A program made the translations under genes and the position numbers. Source: Alistipes senegalensis (lineage in GTDB: Bacteria > Bacillota > Clostridia > Oscillospirales > Ruminococcaceae). From it: a stretch of 39,725 bases of DNA. The notes beneath the pieces are model-generated. The model saw nothing but the letters and a program-made list of their open reading frames with translations. It did no database searches and was not told the origin of the DNA. Every line of letters begins with the position of its first letter. The first letter of the stretch is position 1. The DNA lies in assembly GCA_023665275.1 (NCBI GenBank), contig JAMPEF010000014.1, positions 1 to 39,725 on the forward strand. The letters are read 5' to 3'. This document shows positions 11,156 to 18,886 of the stretch, one piece after another.

Positions 11156-11184
11156 TTGCATTGTGTTTACGTATACTATATAAT
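11156..11184 (+). promoter_or_regulatory. Predicted promoter for the plus-strand cargo cluster
   Basis: TTGCAT (11156-11161), a 17-base spacer, then a perfect TATAAT (11179-11184). Transcription would begin around 11191, about 50 bases before the first membrane protein gene. The -35 element ends within 8 bases of the minus-strand promoter, so a regulator bound here could control both directions. Confidence 0.6.
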
Positions 11185-11242
11185 ATAAGAGTAAAACTCT
11201 TTTGTTTTCTAATTTAAAATACTTGAAAGGGGAGTATGTAGA

Positions 11243-11773
11243 ATGAGTTCATCTACATTTAAAACGTTTACGATTGTTATAACTGTGTTGGGTTTCATAG
11301 GCGGTATAATCATGGGTGCTATGATTCCCGATGTTGAAATTTCTTGGAATAGTAGAACCCAAGAACATTTTAATGTTGCGTTAATGTTTGAAACTTGGAT
11401 TGGAACTGTGCTGTATGCTGTTCCGTGTTTTGCGTTGGTTGGAGTGCTTAAAAATCAAGAAGAAATAAAGTCTGATATGTTTAGAATGCGAAGTACGCCT
11501 TTGCTTAATCCTAAACATAACAATACAAATTTTAATATTTCTAATGTATCCAAAGAGAATAATAAAGATAGTGTTGAAGAATATTCGTCTGAAAAAGAAC
11601 TTGAAGAAGAAAATTTGGAGCGTGAAAAAAGAAAAATCGAGCTTGCAAGACAAGAGCAAATTGCTGTTGGAAAACGAAAGAATAAAATTGCTATACTTGG
11701 TATAATGATACTTAGTATAGCGACGGGTGTAACTATTTTTTTGATTATTTTAAAGGTGTTTGACTTGATGTAA
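11243..11773 (+). CDS. Small membrane protein with central charged linker
   Basis: No recognised family. The 176-residue protein has three hydrophobic segments: about 6-27, about 48-69, and about 148-171 just before the C-terminus. Between the second and third is a polar, strongly charged stretch (EKELEEENLEREKRKIELARQ, shortened here to its core) likely to be a helix or coiled coil on one membrane face. AAAGGGGAG lies eight bases before the ATG. It is the first gene of a plus-strand cluster with 11776-12639 and the leucine-rich repeat gene, and ends two bases before the next reading frame. Function unknown; a membrane partner of the downstream proteins is inference from position. Confidence 0.7.
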   Translation: MSSSTFKTFTIVITVLGFIGGIIMGAMIPDVEISWNSRTQEHFNVALMFETWIGTVLYAVPCFALVGVLKNQEEIKSDMFRMRSTPLLNPKHNNTNFNISNVSKENNKDSVEEYSSEKELEEENLEREKRKIELARQEQIAVGKRKNKIAILGIMILSIATGVTIFLIILKVFDLM

Positions 11774-11775
11774 CT

Positions 11776-12639
11776 GTGGACATTGAAAATAATGATATTT
11801 TAATATATTCTTTTATAGATATGGTGTATATTATGAAAAAAGATGAATTAGCATTAATGTTTGCCTTTTTTGTTTTCTTAGGCATTTTCATTTTAACACG
11901 AAGTCTTATGAATGGTTCTTTAGACAGATTTAATGAGATGACTACCTTGATTGAACAAGGCAAATACGCAGAAGCAGTATCTTATATCGAATCCGTAAAT
12001 TGTGAAGATAAATACAATGTATTATATTCATATGCGCGGTGTCAACAATGTAAAAATGAAGATGTTGTTGATGCATATTTCTACATAAGGCAAATTCCCA
12101 AAACTTATAATGGCATATTTGCCGATGAAATAAAAATGTTGCGTGAAGAATGTGAGCAGGCTTATGATGAATATCATGCTGCGAAGAAAAAACAACAAGA
12201 AGATTTTGAAAATGCCCTTAAATCCAAGTTACCCGAAATTGGCTTAGAGGAAAAGTATATAGATATGACTATACTTGGAAAACACAGTAGTTCCAGACGA
12301 ATTTTTGATGATTTATATGGTAGACGGGTTATTTTTTTTGAATACTCTTGGGGATCTGAAGTTAATTTTGGTGAAATAGCTTATACAGCAACGTGTCTTG
12401 ATGGCAAGGTGTGGAGAACAGAAAAGTCCCCTAAATATAATATTCGATATAATTCTGATGGAACAGTTGAATTTATAAAAATTCCCAACTCTAAAACGAT
12501 ATATCAAAGGATCGAATATCCATCGAATAAATATAATGTATATGATTATCATGACCCAGAGGATTTCTATTATGACAATGAAGAAGATTTTTATGACAAT
12601 GGAGACGCAGAAGAATATTTTGATGACGCATGGAGTTAA
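11776..12639 (+). CDS. Membrane-anchored protein with acidic C-terminus
   Basis: No recognised family. One hydrophobic segment (ELALMFAFFVFLGIFILTR) lies near the N-terminus and would anchor the protein. The following region (FNEMTTLIEQGKYAEAVSYIESVN) resembles a single TPR-like helical hairpin, with CxxC-like cysteines after it (RCQQCKNED). The C-terminal 35 residues are rich in Asp, Glu and Tyr. The start is uncertain: GTG at 11776 is used here, but ATG at 11821 or 11833 would put the membrane segment closer to the N-terminus. None has a convincing ribosome binding site, which suggests translational coupling to the gene before it. Confidence 0.65.
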   Translation: MDIENNDILIYSFIDMVYIMKKDELALMFAFFVFLGIFILTRSLMNGSLDRFNEMTTLIEQGKYAEAVSYIESVNCEDKYNVLYSYARCQQCKNEDVVDAYFYIRQIPKTYNGIFADEIKMLREECEQAYDEYHAAKKKQQEDFENALKSKLPEIGLEEKYIDMTILGKHSSSRRIFDDLYGRRVIFFEYSWGSEVNFGEIAYTATCLDGKVWRTEKSPKYNIRYNSDGTVEFIKIPNSKTIYQRIEYPSNKYNVYDYHDPEDFYYDNEEDFYDNGDAEEYFDDAWS

Positions 12640-12676
12640 TATTATTTTTTAATAAAATTAATCACTGAGGTGAATT

Positions 12677-15319
12677 ATGAAAGACTTTGAAATTCAAGAA
12701 GGTATACTTATAAAATATACTGGAAATAAAGAAATAGTGTCTATTCCGACCTCTGTAACAGAAATTATGCACGGAGCTTTTATAAGCAATAAAAATATTA
12801 TCAAAGTATCTATCCCAAATTCTGTAACAAAAATAGGAGACAGTGCCTTTGAATTTTGTGATAATTTACAAGAGGTTAATTTACCGAGTTCACTCATATA
12901 TATAGGCGATAACGTTTTTTGGGGAACAAAATGGTTTAAACATATTTCTGAGGAATATTTAATCATTGGCGATGGCTGTCTAATTAAATATAGCGGTTCA
13001 AGTAGTAGTATTATATTACCAAATTCAATCAAGAGAATTTGCGGTAGTTCTTTTAGAAGAAATTCAAAAATTGAAACAATTATTATTTCTAATTCGGTTA
13101 TTCATATAGGAAATAGTTCTTTTAGGGGTTGTAAACATCTTAAGAGTATGATTTTACCTAATACTATTCAATATCTTTATAATTCAACATTCCGAGGGTG
13201 TTCTGAATTGTCAAATATAATCTTACCAGAATTTTTAACCTCTATAGAAGATGAATGTTTTTATAATTGCCGAGATTTGAAAAATATTAGTATACCAAAT
13301 TCATTAGTTAAACTTGGACGCAACGTTTTTGAAAATACTACGTTAATTTCCGAATCAACAAACGATTTTACAATAATAAATGATAGAATTTTGGTAAAAT
13401 ATAATGGAGTTAAAGAAGAAGTTATAATTCCCGAAACAATACGTTTTATATATAACAATGCTTTTGAAAACAATCAAAAAATAAAAAATGTTGTTTTACC
13501 ACAATCATTAGTAAGCATCGGTGATAATTCATTTAAAAATTGTGTAAATTTAAAAAAAATCAATCTTTCTAAAGCTTTAAATTATTTAGGATGTTGTGCT
13601 TTTGAGAATTGCCAATCTCTGGAAAATATTGAATTTCCTAATTCTTTATCAAAAATTTTAAATAATACTTTTAATGGCTGTATATGTTTGAGTAAAATAA
13701 ATATCCCTGATTCGATTTTAGAAATTAGGTATGGCGCATTTAGTCACTGTACCAATCTTAAATTCGTAAACCTCCCTAAAAACTTAATAGAAATGGATTC
13801 ATTTCTATTTAGCCACTGTGTCAGCTTAGAAATAATAAGTATACCACAAACAGTAAAACGTATTTTTAATGGTGTTTTTATGGATTGTGTTGCCTTGTCT
13901 AAAATTAATCTACCAGAGTCTTTAGTTGAAATAGGCTCATATTGTTTTCAAAATTGTGAAAAATTACAAGAATTAAATATTCCAAATTCTGTTAATTATA
14001 TTGGTAGAGCTGCATTTAGATGCTGCGAAAGTTTATCAAAAATTATCTTACCAAATAATTTAGAAGTAATTAATGATGAATTGTTTAATTATTGTATTGA
14101 ATTAAAAGAAATAACAATTCCTTTAACAATTAACGAAATAGGAGAGTGTGCTTTTAAATATTGTAATACACTAACATATATAGAGTTTCCAGAATCGTTG
14201 CGACTAATAAAAAAAGAAGCATTTATGAATTGCGGAGAACTTGCAAAAATCAACTTTAAAAGCTTAAATATAAAAATAGAGAGTCAAGTTTTTTCTTATA
14301 CTAATTTTTTTACATATTGTTTAGACATTTTTGTTATTGTTGGTAACTGTCTAATAAAATATAATGGTTATTTCAATAAATTAACAATTCCTGAAGGCAT
14401 TGAAACAATTGATGTTTCGGTATTTGAGTCTCATGATGAAATAATAGAAGTTGTATTACCAAGCTCTCTAAAATTTATACATTCTTGTGCTTTCTCCAAT
14501 TGTCGTAACTTAAAAAGTGTCAATTTTTTAAGTTTGAATGTTGAGATGGGAGAACGTATATTTGCAAATTGTATTAATTTAAGTAAAATTAATCTTCCCA
14601 ATTTCACAAAATATATAGGGGATTCTGCTTTTTGTAATTGCATTAGTTTGAGTGAAATACAATTACCTCATTCTTTATTACAACTTGCTAATAGTTTGTT
14701 TTTAGGCTGTTCTAATTTAAGAAAAATTAATATCCCATATTCAATAAGAGAATATGGAAGCAATGTATTTAAGGGCTGCGACAATCTTGATACATTTACA
14801 TTTTGTGATATATTCTTTATAATTGATAGAAATTATTTTCAACACAAATTTTTAAATTGGGAATATGAATTAAGTGCCGCTATAGAAATGTTACATAATT
14901 CTGAATCATTGTCTAATGTAGACAATGATTTTAAATATGCAGCAATTTTAGGATATTTTCTTATGTTTGATGATACCGCTTCAAGAATTTATATACGTTA
15001 TAATTTAAGAAAATTTTTTAGATTTTTAATCCGAAATAATAATACTATGGTCATTGAACAATTACTTGTATCTAAATATTTTGTTACATCGAAAAATGTG
15101 GACGGACTTATTCGATATGCTTTAAAAAGAGAAAAATTTGAGATTGTAAAAATATTAATCAATTATAAAAAAATATTAGATGGCATATATAATGGGAACA
15201 ATCCATTCTCAGATTTTGAAGTTGTTTCTCCAATGTCGCATTTCTTGCTGTCAAATGGGACTAAACTATACCTTTCAGGTTACAGCAAAGATTATATTGA
15301 TTACGATGATTTGAATTAA
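12677..15319 (+). CDS. BspA-type leucine-rich repeat (LRR_5) protein
   Basis: The 880-residue protein contains about 27 repeats of roughly 23 residues with the pattern IxIPxSVxxIGxxAFxxCxxL, as in Treponema/BspA-type LRRs. It has no signal peptide or membrane segment, so it is predicted to be cytoplasmic. The solenoid is broken by short GxLIKYxG elements at the N-terminus and near residues 97, 230 and 550, suggesting four duplicated blocks. The last 170 or so residues are not LRR. They are alpha-helical in character and include an ankyrin-like stretch (FEIVKILINYKK). GAGGTG stands six bases before the ATG. It is the third gene of the plus-strand cargo cluster. Such repeats mediate protein binding; the ligand is unknown. 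Confidence 0.85.
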   Translation: MKDFEIQEGILIKYTGNKEIVSIPTSVTEIMHGAFISNKNIIKVSIPNSVTKIGDSAFEFCDNLQEVNLPSSLIYIGDNVFWGTKWFKHISEEYLIIGDGCLIKYSGSSSSIILPNSIKRICGSSFRRNSKIETIIISNSVIHIGNSSFRGCKHLKSMILPNTIQYLYNSTFRGCSELSNIILPEFLTSIEDECFYNCRDLKNISIPNSLVKLGRNVFENTTLISESTNDFTIINDRILVKYNGVKEEVIIPETIRFIYNNAFENNQKIKNVVLPQSLVSIGDNSFKNCVNLKKINLSKALNYLGCCAFENCQSLENIEFPNSLSKILNNTFNGCICLSKINIPDSILEIRYGAFSHCTNLKFVNLPKNLIEMDSFLFSHCVSLEIISIPQTVKRIFNGVFMDCVALSKINLPESLVEIGSYCFQNCEKLQELNIPNSVNYIGRAAFRCCESLSKIILPNNLEVINDELFNYCIELKEITIPLTINEIGECAFKYCNTLTYIEFPESLRLIKKEAFMNCGELAKINFKSLNIKIESQVFSYTNFFTYCLDIFVIVGNCLIKYNGYFNKLTIPEGIETIDVSVFESHDEIIEVVLPSSLKFIHSCAFSNCRNLKSVNFLSLNVEMGERIFANCINLSKINLPNFTKYIGDSAFCNCISLSEIQLPHSLLQLANSLFLGCSNLRKINIPYSIREYGSNVFKGCDNLDTFTFCDIFFIIDRNYFQHKFLNWEYELSAAIEMLHNSESLSNVDNDFKYAAILGYFLMFDDTASRIYIRYNLRKFFRFLIRNNNTMVIEQLLVSKYFVTSKNVDGLIRYALKREKFEIVKILINYKKILDGIYNGNNPFSDFEVVSPMSHFLLSNGTKLYLSGYSKDYIDYDDLN

Positions 15320-15447
15320 ACAACACCAACCACAAATAAAATCCACATTTAATTTTTAATATACATAAAGTTTACAAAATAATGTAGAACGTAACAATTT
15401 AAATAATGTATGATATAGCATATAAATATTAGGAAGGATGGTGTAGT

Positions 15448-15579
15448 ATGCCAAAAACTGGTGAAGTGCCTGGAGAGGGCACATATACTTGTGACAATTG
15501 TGGTCAAAAAGTTGTTTTAGATGACAATGATGACAGACTTCCACCTTGCCCCAAGTGTGGCGGAACTGAATACCATTAA
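15448..15579 (+). CDS. Zinc-ribbon microprotein (43 aa)
   Basis: A short gene with two CxxC knuckles (CDNCG at residues 15-19, CPKCGG at 34-39) spaced as in a rubredoxin-like or zinc-ribbon fold. The start codon is preceded by AGGAAGG at a suitable distance, and the reading frame ends just before a hairpin terminator. A metal-binding role is clear from the cysteines; a more precise function is not. It is probably the last gene of the plus-strand cluster, although 128 noncoding bases separate it from the LRR gene. Confidence 0.75.
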   Translation: MPKTGEVPGEGTYTCDNCGQKVVLDDNDDRLPPCPKCGGTEYH

Positions 15580-15582
15580 TGG

Positions 15583-15615
15583 AATCGGGCTATCCTTATT
15601 TGAGATAGCCCGATT
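15583..15615 (+). terminator. Rho-independent terminator of the plus-strand cargo cluster
   Basis: A perfect 12-bp stem (15583-15594 with 15604-15615) and a 9-base loop start four bases after the zinc-ribbon stop codon. The T tail is short (TTTAATTGTT). It lies between convergent genes and may work on both strands. Confidence 0.75.
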
Positions 15616-15627
15616 TAATTGTTATAG

Positions 15628-15771
15628 TTATACTATTTCAAATTTCTTAATTGAGATTGGTTTTCCTAACCATTGTCTCCAAATAGAAACAAATTTTTTA
15701 TCCTCTACTCTGTATGTAGAATAGTATGTTAATGGGAATAATTGTTTTAAATTAAACAGTAATTTTTTCAT
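15628..15771 (-). CDS. Conserved small protein (47 aa) downstream of the Rpn nuclease
   Basis: A basic, aromatic-rich microprotein starting MKKLLFNLKQLFPLTYYST and ending KPISIKKFEIV. AGAAAGGAAAA lies upstream of the ATG at a good distance, which favours this start over in-frame upstream codons. I recall similar short proteins in clostridial genomes but cannot name a family or function. It may be cotranscribed with the nuclease gene, 95 bases upstream. Confidence 0.55.
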   Translation of the reverse strand: MKKLLFNLKQLFPLTYYSTYRVEDKKFVSIWRQWLGKPISIKKFEIV

Positions 15772-15866
15772 TATAAATTTTCCTTTCTGATAGATATAAT
15801 ATCGGTTTATCAAATTTGGATTAGTTTGTGCAGTCGCAGGGTTATTTGACACTTATGTTCAACCGC

Positions 15867-16673
15867 CTAACGATTTTCTTTATTTAATGAAAGTGCCTCT
15901 TTAATTTGTTCATCTGTCATACCATACGCTTTTAAACTTTCAATAATCTCTGCACGTTCCTCTGTCCGCCCCTTTCTCTCCGCACCCTGCATCAGAGACG
16001 CCTCATCGTGCAAAGCCTTTTCTCGTATCCTCGCGTTTTCTCTGATTTTCGCGTCCTCGCTCATATCATATATAACCTGCACGGCTTTCTGAATAACAGG
16101 TACATTCGTTTGGCTCAACATATCAAATTCCTCCTCACTGTCGGCATTAATGAATTGCAGCCACAATTCCCTGCGGTTATCCTTATTTAACCGCTTGTCG
16201 ACTTTTTTCAGTTCAAAAAAGTGCATTTTAAATTTATCGGAATAAACCTCTCCCGTACCCTTTATCATAGCCGCAACCTCGGTGTGATAATCCGTACTCT
16301 CAAACATATTGAAATTGATAATATTTACAGTTATTGCCTGTTTCAGCATACTGTAGCTGTCCCCGCTTTTCAGTTCAGAGGTGTACAGCTTTGCCCAGTA
16401 AAACAGTGCCCTATCGCGATAATCGGGGTCGTTGTAAATTTGTATCTCAACATTTACAAGTTTGTCGTCAATCATCATATTAAGGTCAAGACGGCTGAAT
16501 TTGTTTTCCACCGCCTCGAGCGAAAGTTCGGGGTTTATGATTTTTATCTTCTTAATGCTGTCGTTCGGAATTTCAAGAATACTCGCCAAAAAATCGTGGA
16601 GCAAGTCCTCGTTTTCGCTGAACAACTTCTTGAATATTATATCCAGTTTCGCCGAAATTACATCTCTGCTCAT
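15867..16673 (-). CDS. Rpn-family PD-(D/E)XK nuclease (transposase_31-like)
   Basis: 268 residues with the hallmarks of the Rpn/YhgA-like family: an N-terminal KLDIIFKKLFSENEDLLHDF segment, then a nuclease core with SRLDLNMMIDDKLVNVEIQ (the D and the E-x-Q of a PD-(D/E)XK-type site) at about residues 60-80, then YRDRALFYWAKLYTSELKSG. The C-terminus ends in a helix matching GMTDEQIKEAL. In E. coli, Rpn proteins are DNA endonucleases that promote RecA-independent recombination. AGGTG precedes the ATG and a perfect consensus promoter lies 25 bases upstream. The gene is visibly richer in G+C than its neighbours (35 of 60 bases at 15961-16020), which points to recent acquisition. Confidence 0.85.
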   Translation of the reverse strand: MSRDVISAKLDIIFKKLFSENEDLLHDFLASILEIPNDSIKKIKIINPELSLEAVENKFSRLDLNMMIDDKLVNVEIQIYNDPDYRDRALFYWAKLYTSELKSGDSYSMLKQAITVNIINFNMFESTDYHTEVAAMIKGTGEVYSDKFKMHFFELKKVDKRLNKDNRRELWLQFINADSEEEFDMLSQTNVPVIQKAVQVIYDMSEDAKIRENARIREKALHDEASLMQGAERKGRTEERAEIIESLKAYGMTDEQIKEALSLNKENR

Positions 16674-16697
16674 TGCCGCACCTATTTTCTACTATAT

Positions 16698-16726
16698 ATT
16701 ATACCATATCTGTTTACCGATGTCAA
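16698..16726 (-). promoter_or_regulatory. Perfect consensus promoter of the Rpn nuclease gene
   Basis: On the minus strand TTGACA (16721-16726), a 17-base spacer ending in ATGG, then TATAAT (16698-16703). Both hexamers are perfect and the -10 is extended (TGG). The leader before the nuclease ATG would be under 20 bases. Confidence 0.8.
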
Positions 16727-16869
16727 CAATATTTTGGTTAAATATATTGTTCAAAGTGCAACGAATGTTTTTGTTGTCTTAAACCGCACTATGCGTTTTA
16801 GCCAAACTGATGTAAAATTTTCTTGATATATTTATGCAACCGTACAAAATATTCCAAATTTTTAATTTT

Positions 16870-16890
16870 ATGAAGTCCACTTCATATGAA
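16870..16890 (+). promoter_or_regulatory. Overlapping palindromes upstream of the XRE regulator
   Basis: A perfect 7-2-7 inverted repeat, ATGAAGT-CC-ACTTCAT (16870-16885), overlaps a second perfect palindrome TTCATATGAA (16881-16890). They lie 60-80 bases before the regulator start and are of the size expected for a dimeric HTH operator. Autoregulation by the downstream gene is inference. Confidence 0.45.
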
Positions 16891-16950
16891 ATCGTCGACA
16901 TTAGATGTAAAATTATAGTAAGTATTTTGTCGAAAAAGGAAGTATTTACT

Positions 16951-17421
16951 ATGAATGATATTTACACATCAAATTTCAAACAACATTTACGTCCGTATTT
17001 GTTGGAAATGCGTGGAAAGCTCAAAATTACTCAAAGTGAAATGGCAGAATTATTACATATTTCTCCGAGAGCCTATGCAAATTTGGAAACAGGTAAATCG
17101 TACTGTAACGTAATAACTCTTATTTGGTTATTCGGGTTAAATCCAAATGGTTGTTATGAATTTATTCAAAGCTCACATAGAGAATTGATAGGACTTGATA
17201 AACACGTTCTCTTAAACATCCCCCTATCAGACATTCAAGAGACCCTTGTCTACCGTACCCCTATGAAAGTAACCGAGACACGTTTGTTAAGCAACGGAGA
17301 CAGTTTCCCTATGTGTCCACATTGCCATAGCTTACTTGAATGGGAATATATGAATTTTTGCGATTGCTGTGGGCAAGCGTTGGATTGGAGAGGGTATAGA
17401 TACTCTAAAATTATAAAGTGA
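16951..17421 (+). CDS. XRE-type HTH regulator with C-terminal zinc ribbon
   Basis: 156 residues. The N-terminal part contains a Cro/C1-type helix-turn-helix (KITQSEMAELLHISPRAYAN, residues about 25-45, followed by LETGKSY). The C-terminus has a CPHCH...CDCCG zinc ribbon. The ATG at 16951 has AAAAAGGAAG ahead of it; a longer frame from 16834 lacks such a site. Palindromes just upstream suggest self-regulation. The small P-loop gene faces it from the opposite strand. It could control the cargo region; whether it has any part in lysogeny control is unknown. Confidence 0.75.
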   Translation: MNDIYTSNFKQHLRPYLLEMRGKLKITQSEMAELLHISPRAYANLETGKSYCNVITLIWLFGLNPNGCYEFIQSSHRELIGLDKHVLLNIPLSDIQETLVYRTPMKVTETRLLSNGDSFPMCPHCHSLLEWEYMNFCDCCGQALDWRGYRYSKIIK

Positions 17422-17432
17422 TGAGTTTTGGC

Positions 17433-17461
17433 TTGACAAATTCAAATTTTAATGGTATAAT
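17433..17461 (+). promoter_or_regulatory. Perfect consensus promoter reading into an opposite-strand gene
   Basis: TTGACA (17433-17438), 17 bases, TATAAT (17456-17461), with ATGG before the -10. Both hexamers are perfect. Predicted transcription starts near 17468, at the 3' end of the minus-strand P-loop gene, so the RNA would be antisense to that whole gene before reaching the plus-strand gene at 17804. Confidence 0.8.
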
Positions 17462-17466
17462 ATAAA

Positions 17467-17760
17467 TTAAAATAAGTTCTCAATTTTGTCACCTACCGAC
17501 ATTGTTATAAGTTGAGTATCACAAGGGAACATATTTTGGATTAAAATATCCATATCGTCAATATACACCTTGCCTACACCATTTAAATCGTTTAAATTAT
17601 GAATAGCTATAGGTTCGGGTATCTGTAAATTTAATTCTTTAGCTTTATTTTTAATATACTTCGTATTAAATGGTGTAGCAATAGGTATGTTGTTGCGAGA
17701 TGATAATTTAATTAATGTACAGGTTTTACCTGTACCGCGTTCTTGATTAAGAATGACCAT
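17467..17760 (-). CDS. Small P-loop NTPase-like protein
   Basis: 97 residues with a Walker A motif (NQERGTGKT, residues 5-13) and a Walker B-like VYIDDMD near residue 68. This is shorter than a full AAA or helicase domain, so it resembles the compact P-loop proteins found in phages. AAAGGAAAAT precedes the ATG. The gene lies entirely under a plus-strand consensus promoter, which would make antisense RNA. Nucleotide binding is well supported; function is unknown. Confidence 0.7.
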   Translation of the reverse strand: MVILNQERGTGKTCTLIKLSSRNNIPIATPFNTKYIKNKAKELNLQIPEPIAIHNLNDLNGVGKVYIDDMDILIQNMFPCDTQLITMSVGDKIENLF

Positions 17761-17803
17761 TTTGTATTTTCCTTTCGTATTTTATTATTTGGAGGTAATT
17801 ATT

Positions 17804-18115
17804 ATGAAAATCGAACATTTTAACGGAGTTACTTTGGAACATATTGTTTCAAGTGTATTTTCTTGCGACCGAGGAGGTTTGGGCGGAATTGTAGATTCAG
17901 ACATATTTGAACATAAACCTTTGTTAGCTGCATATTTAGTAATTGCAAAACTTTATAATAGCACTGAATTTCAAGATAAACAAATAGAGACATTTATAAA
18001 CAAATGGGAAACTATATTTGAATATCCATTGGAGAATGAAGAACATTCATTTAAAGAATACGCAGATGAGTTAAGGAAATTAATCAAAACTTTGAAACAG
18101 GAAGATTGCGAATAA
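17804..18115 (+). CDS. Acidic hypothetical protein (103 aa)
   Basis: No recognised family. Soluble, acidic and probably helical, with Trp and Phe near the middle (FINKWETIFEYP) and a Lys/Glu-rich end. The ATG at 17804 is chosen because TTGGAGGTAATT sits just before it. The only obvious promoter is the consensus one at 17433-17461, giving a leader of about 335 bases that is antisense to the P-loop gene. It converges with the PhoH-like gene, 34 bases away. Confidence 0.65.
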   Translation: MKIEHFNGVTLEHIVSSVFSCDRGGLGGIVDSDIFEHKPLLAAYLVIAKLYNSTEFQDKQIETFINKWETIFEYPLENEEHSFKEYADELRKLIKTLKQEDCE

Positions 18116-18149
18116 TTAATCGTGCAAATCTTCACAATAAGCCTATCTA

Positions 18150-18851
18150 TTAATTCACCAATTCATCTGCATGCGTACTTATCCACCCACGATAATTTTC
18201 TGTTAGTGTACATACAGCGCAGCGTTCATCATTGGCAAAATGCTTAAGATACCGTTCAAACCCGCTATTCTGCGGATTAATATATAAATCAATTTGTCCC
18301 GTATGTCCAATAACAATAACTTTGCAGCTGTCGGAAATCCTTGTGAGTGTCTTTTTTAATTCGTCCGTGTAATAATTTTGAGCTTCGTCTATGATAACCA
18401 CCTTATTTTCAAAATTACACCCGCGAAGAAAAGTGTGCGTCATACATTGTATGTAAGCTGTTCCGTTCTTTTCATTCATAATATCTGCATAAGTAGTTGT
18501 GCTTAAATTAACTCCTATCTTATTTAACGCTTGATAGAATGGTTCAAAATACGGTTCGGATTTTTCCTCCAACGAACCTTTGAGATACCCTTGCTTTTGC
18601 TCTTGGGTAGGGGAGGCAATGTAAACTATACCGTTGTACATATGATATAATACAAGCAAATTAGCTGTTGCCGCAGAAATTAACGTTTTACCTGTTCCCG
18701 CAGAAGCGTTACAGAATATAATTAATTTCTTTTTGTCCCAAATTGCATCTCTGAGTAGCTTTTGTTCGTTGTTTAATTCTATGCCAAAAAACGGATGGTT
18801 ATCCAATGTTTCGGGTGGGTTATCATATGATACAATTGTTGTTTTCTTCAA
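18150..18851 (-). CDS. PhoH-like ATPase
   Basis: 233 residues from a TTG start that has AAAGGAGTG nine bases upstream; a longer frame from 18908 would begin inside a terminator. The Walker A motif is ASAGTGKT near residue 50, Walker B is VVIIDEAQN near 154, and a sensor-type VIVIGHTGQID follows, then LTENYRG. This is the pattern of PhoH-family P-loop ATPases, which are widespread in phages and linked to RNA metabolism, though their phage role is unclear. A strong terminator separates it from the upstream DUF6338-like gene, with no room for another promoter, so expression probably depends on readthrough. Confidence 0.85.
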   Translation of the reverse strand: MKKTTIVSYDNPPETLDNHPFFGIELNNEQKLLRDAIWDKKKLIIFCNASAGTGKTLISAATANLLVLYHMYNGIVYIASPTQEQKQGYLKGSLEEKSEPYFEPFYQALNKIGVNLSTTTYADIMNEKNGTAYIQCMTHTFLRGCNFENKVVIIDEAQNYYTDELKKTLTRISDSCKVIVIGHTGQIDLYINPQNSGFERYLKHFANDERCAVCTLTENYRGWISTHADELVN

Positions 18852-18886
18852 AAGAAACACTCCTTTAATTTCAATTTGATAAATAA

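Noticed and set aside
12677-15319. CRISPR-like periodicity
   Set aside because: The roughly 69-base period is the coding of the 23-residue protein repeat, with diverged DNA and no spacer structure.
16008-16826. Plus-strand frames opposite the Rpn nuclease
   Set aside because: No binding sites, and the opposite frame has clear family motifs.
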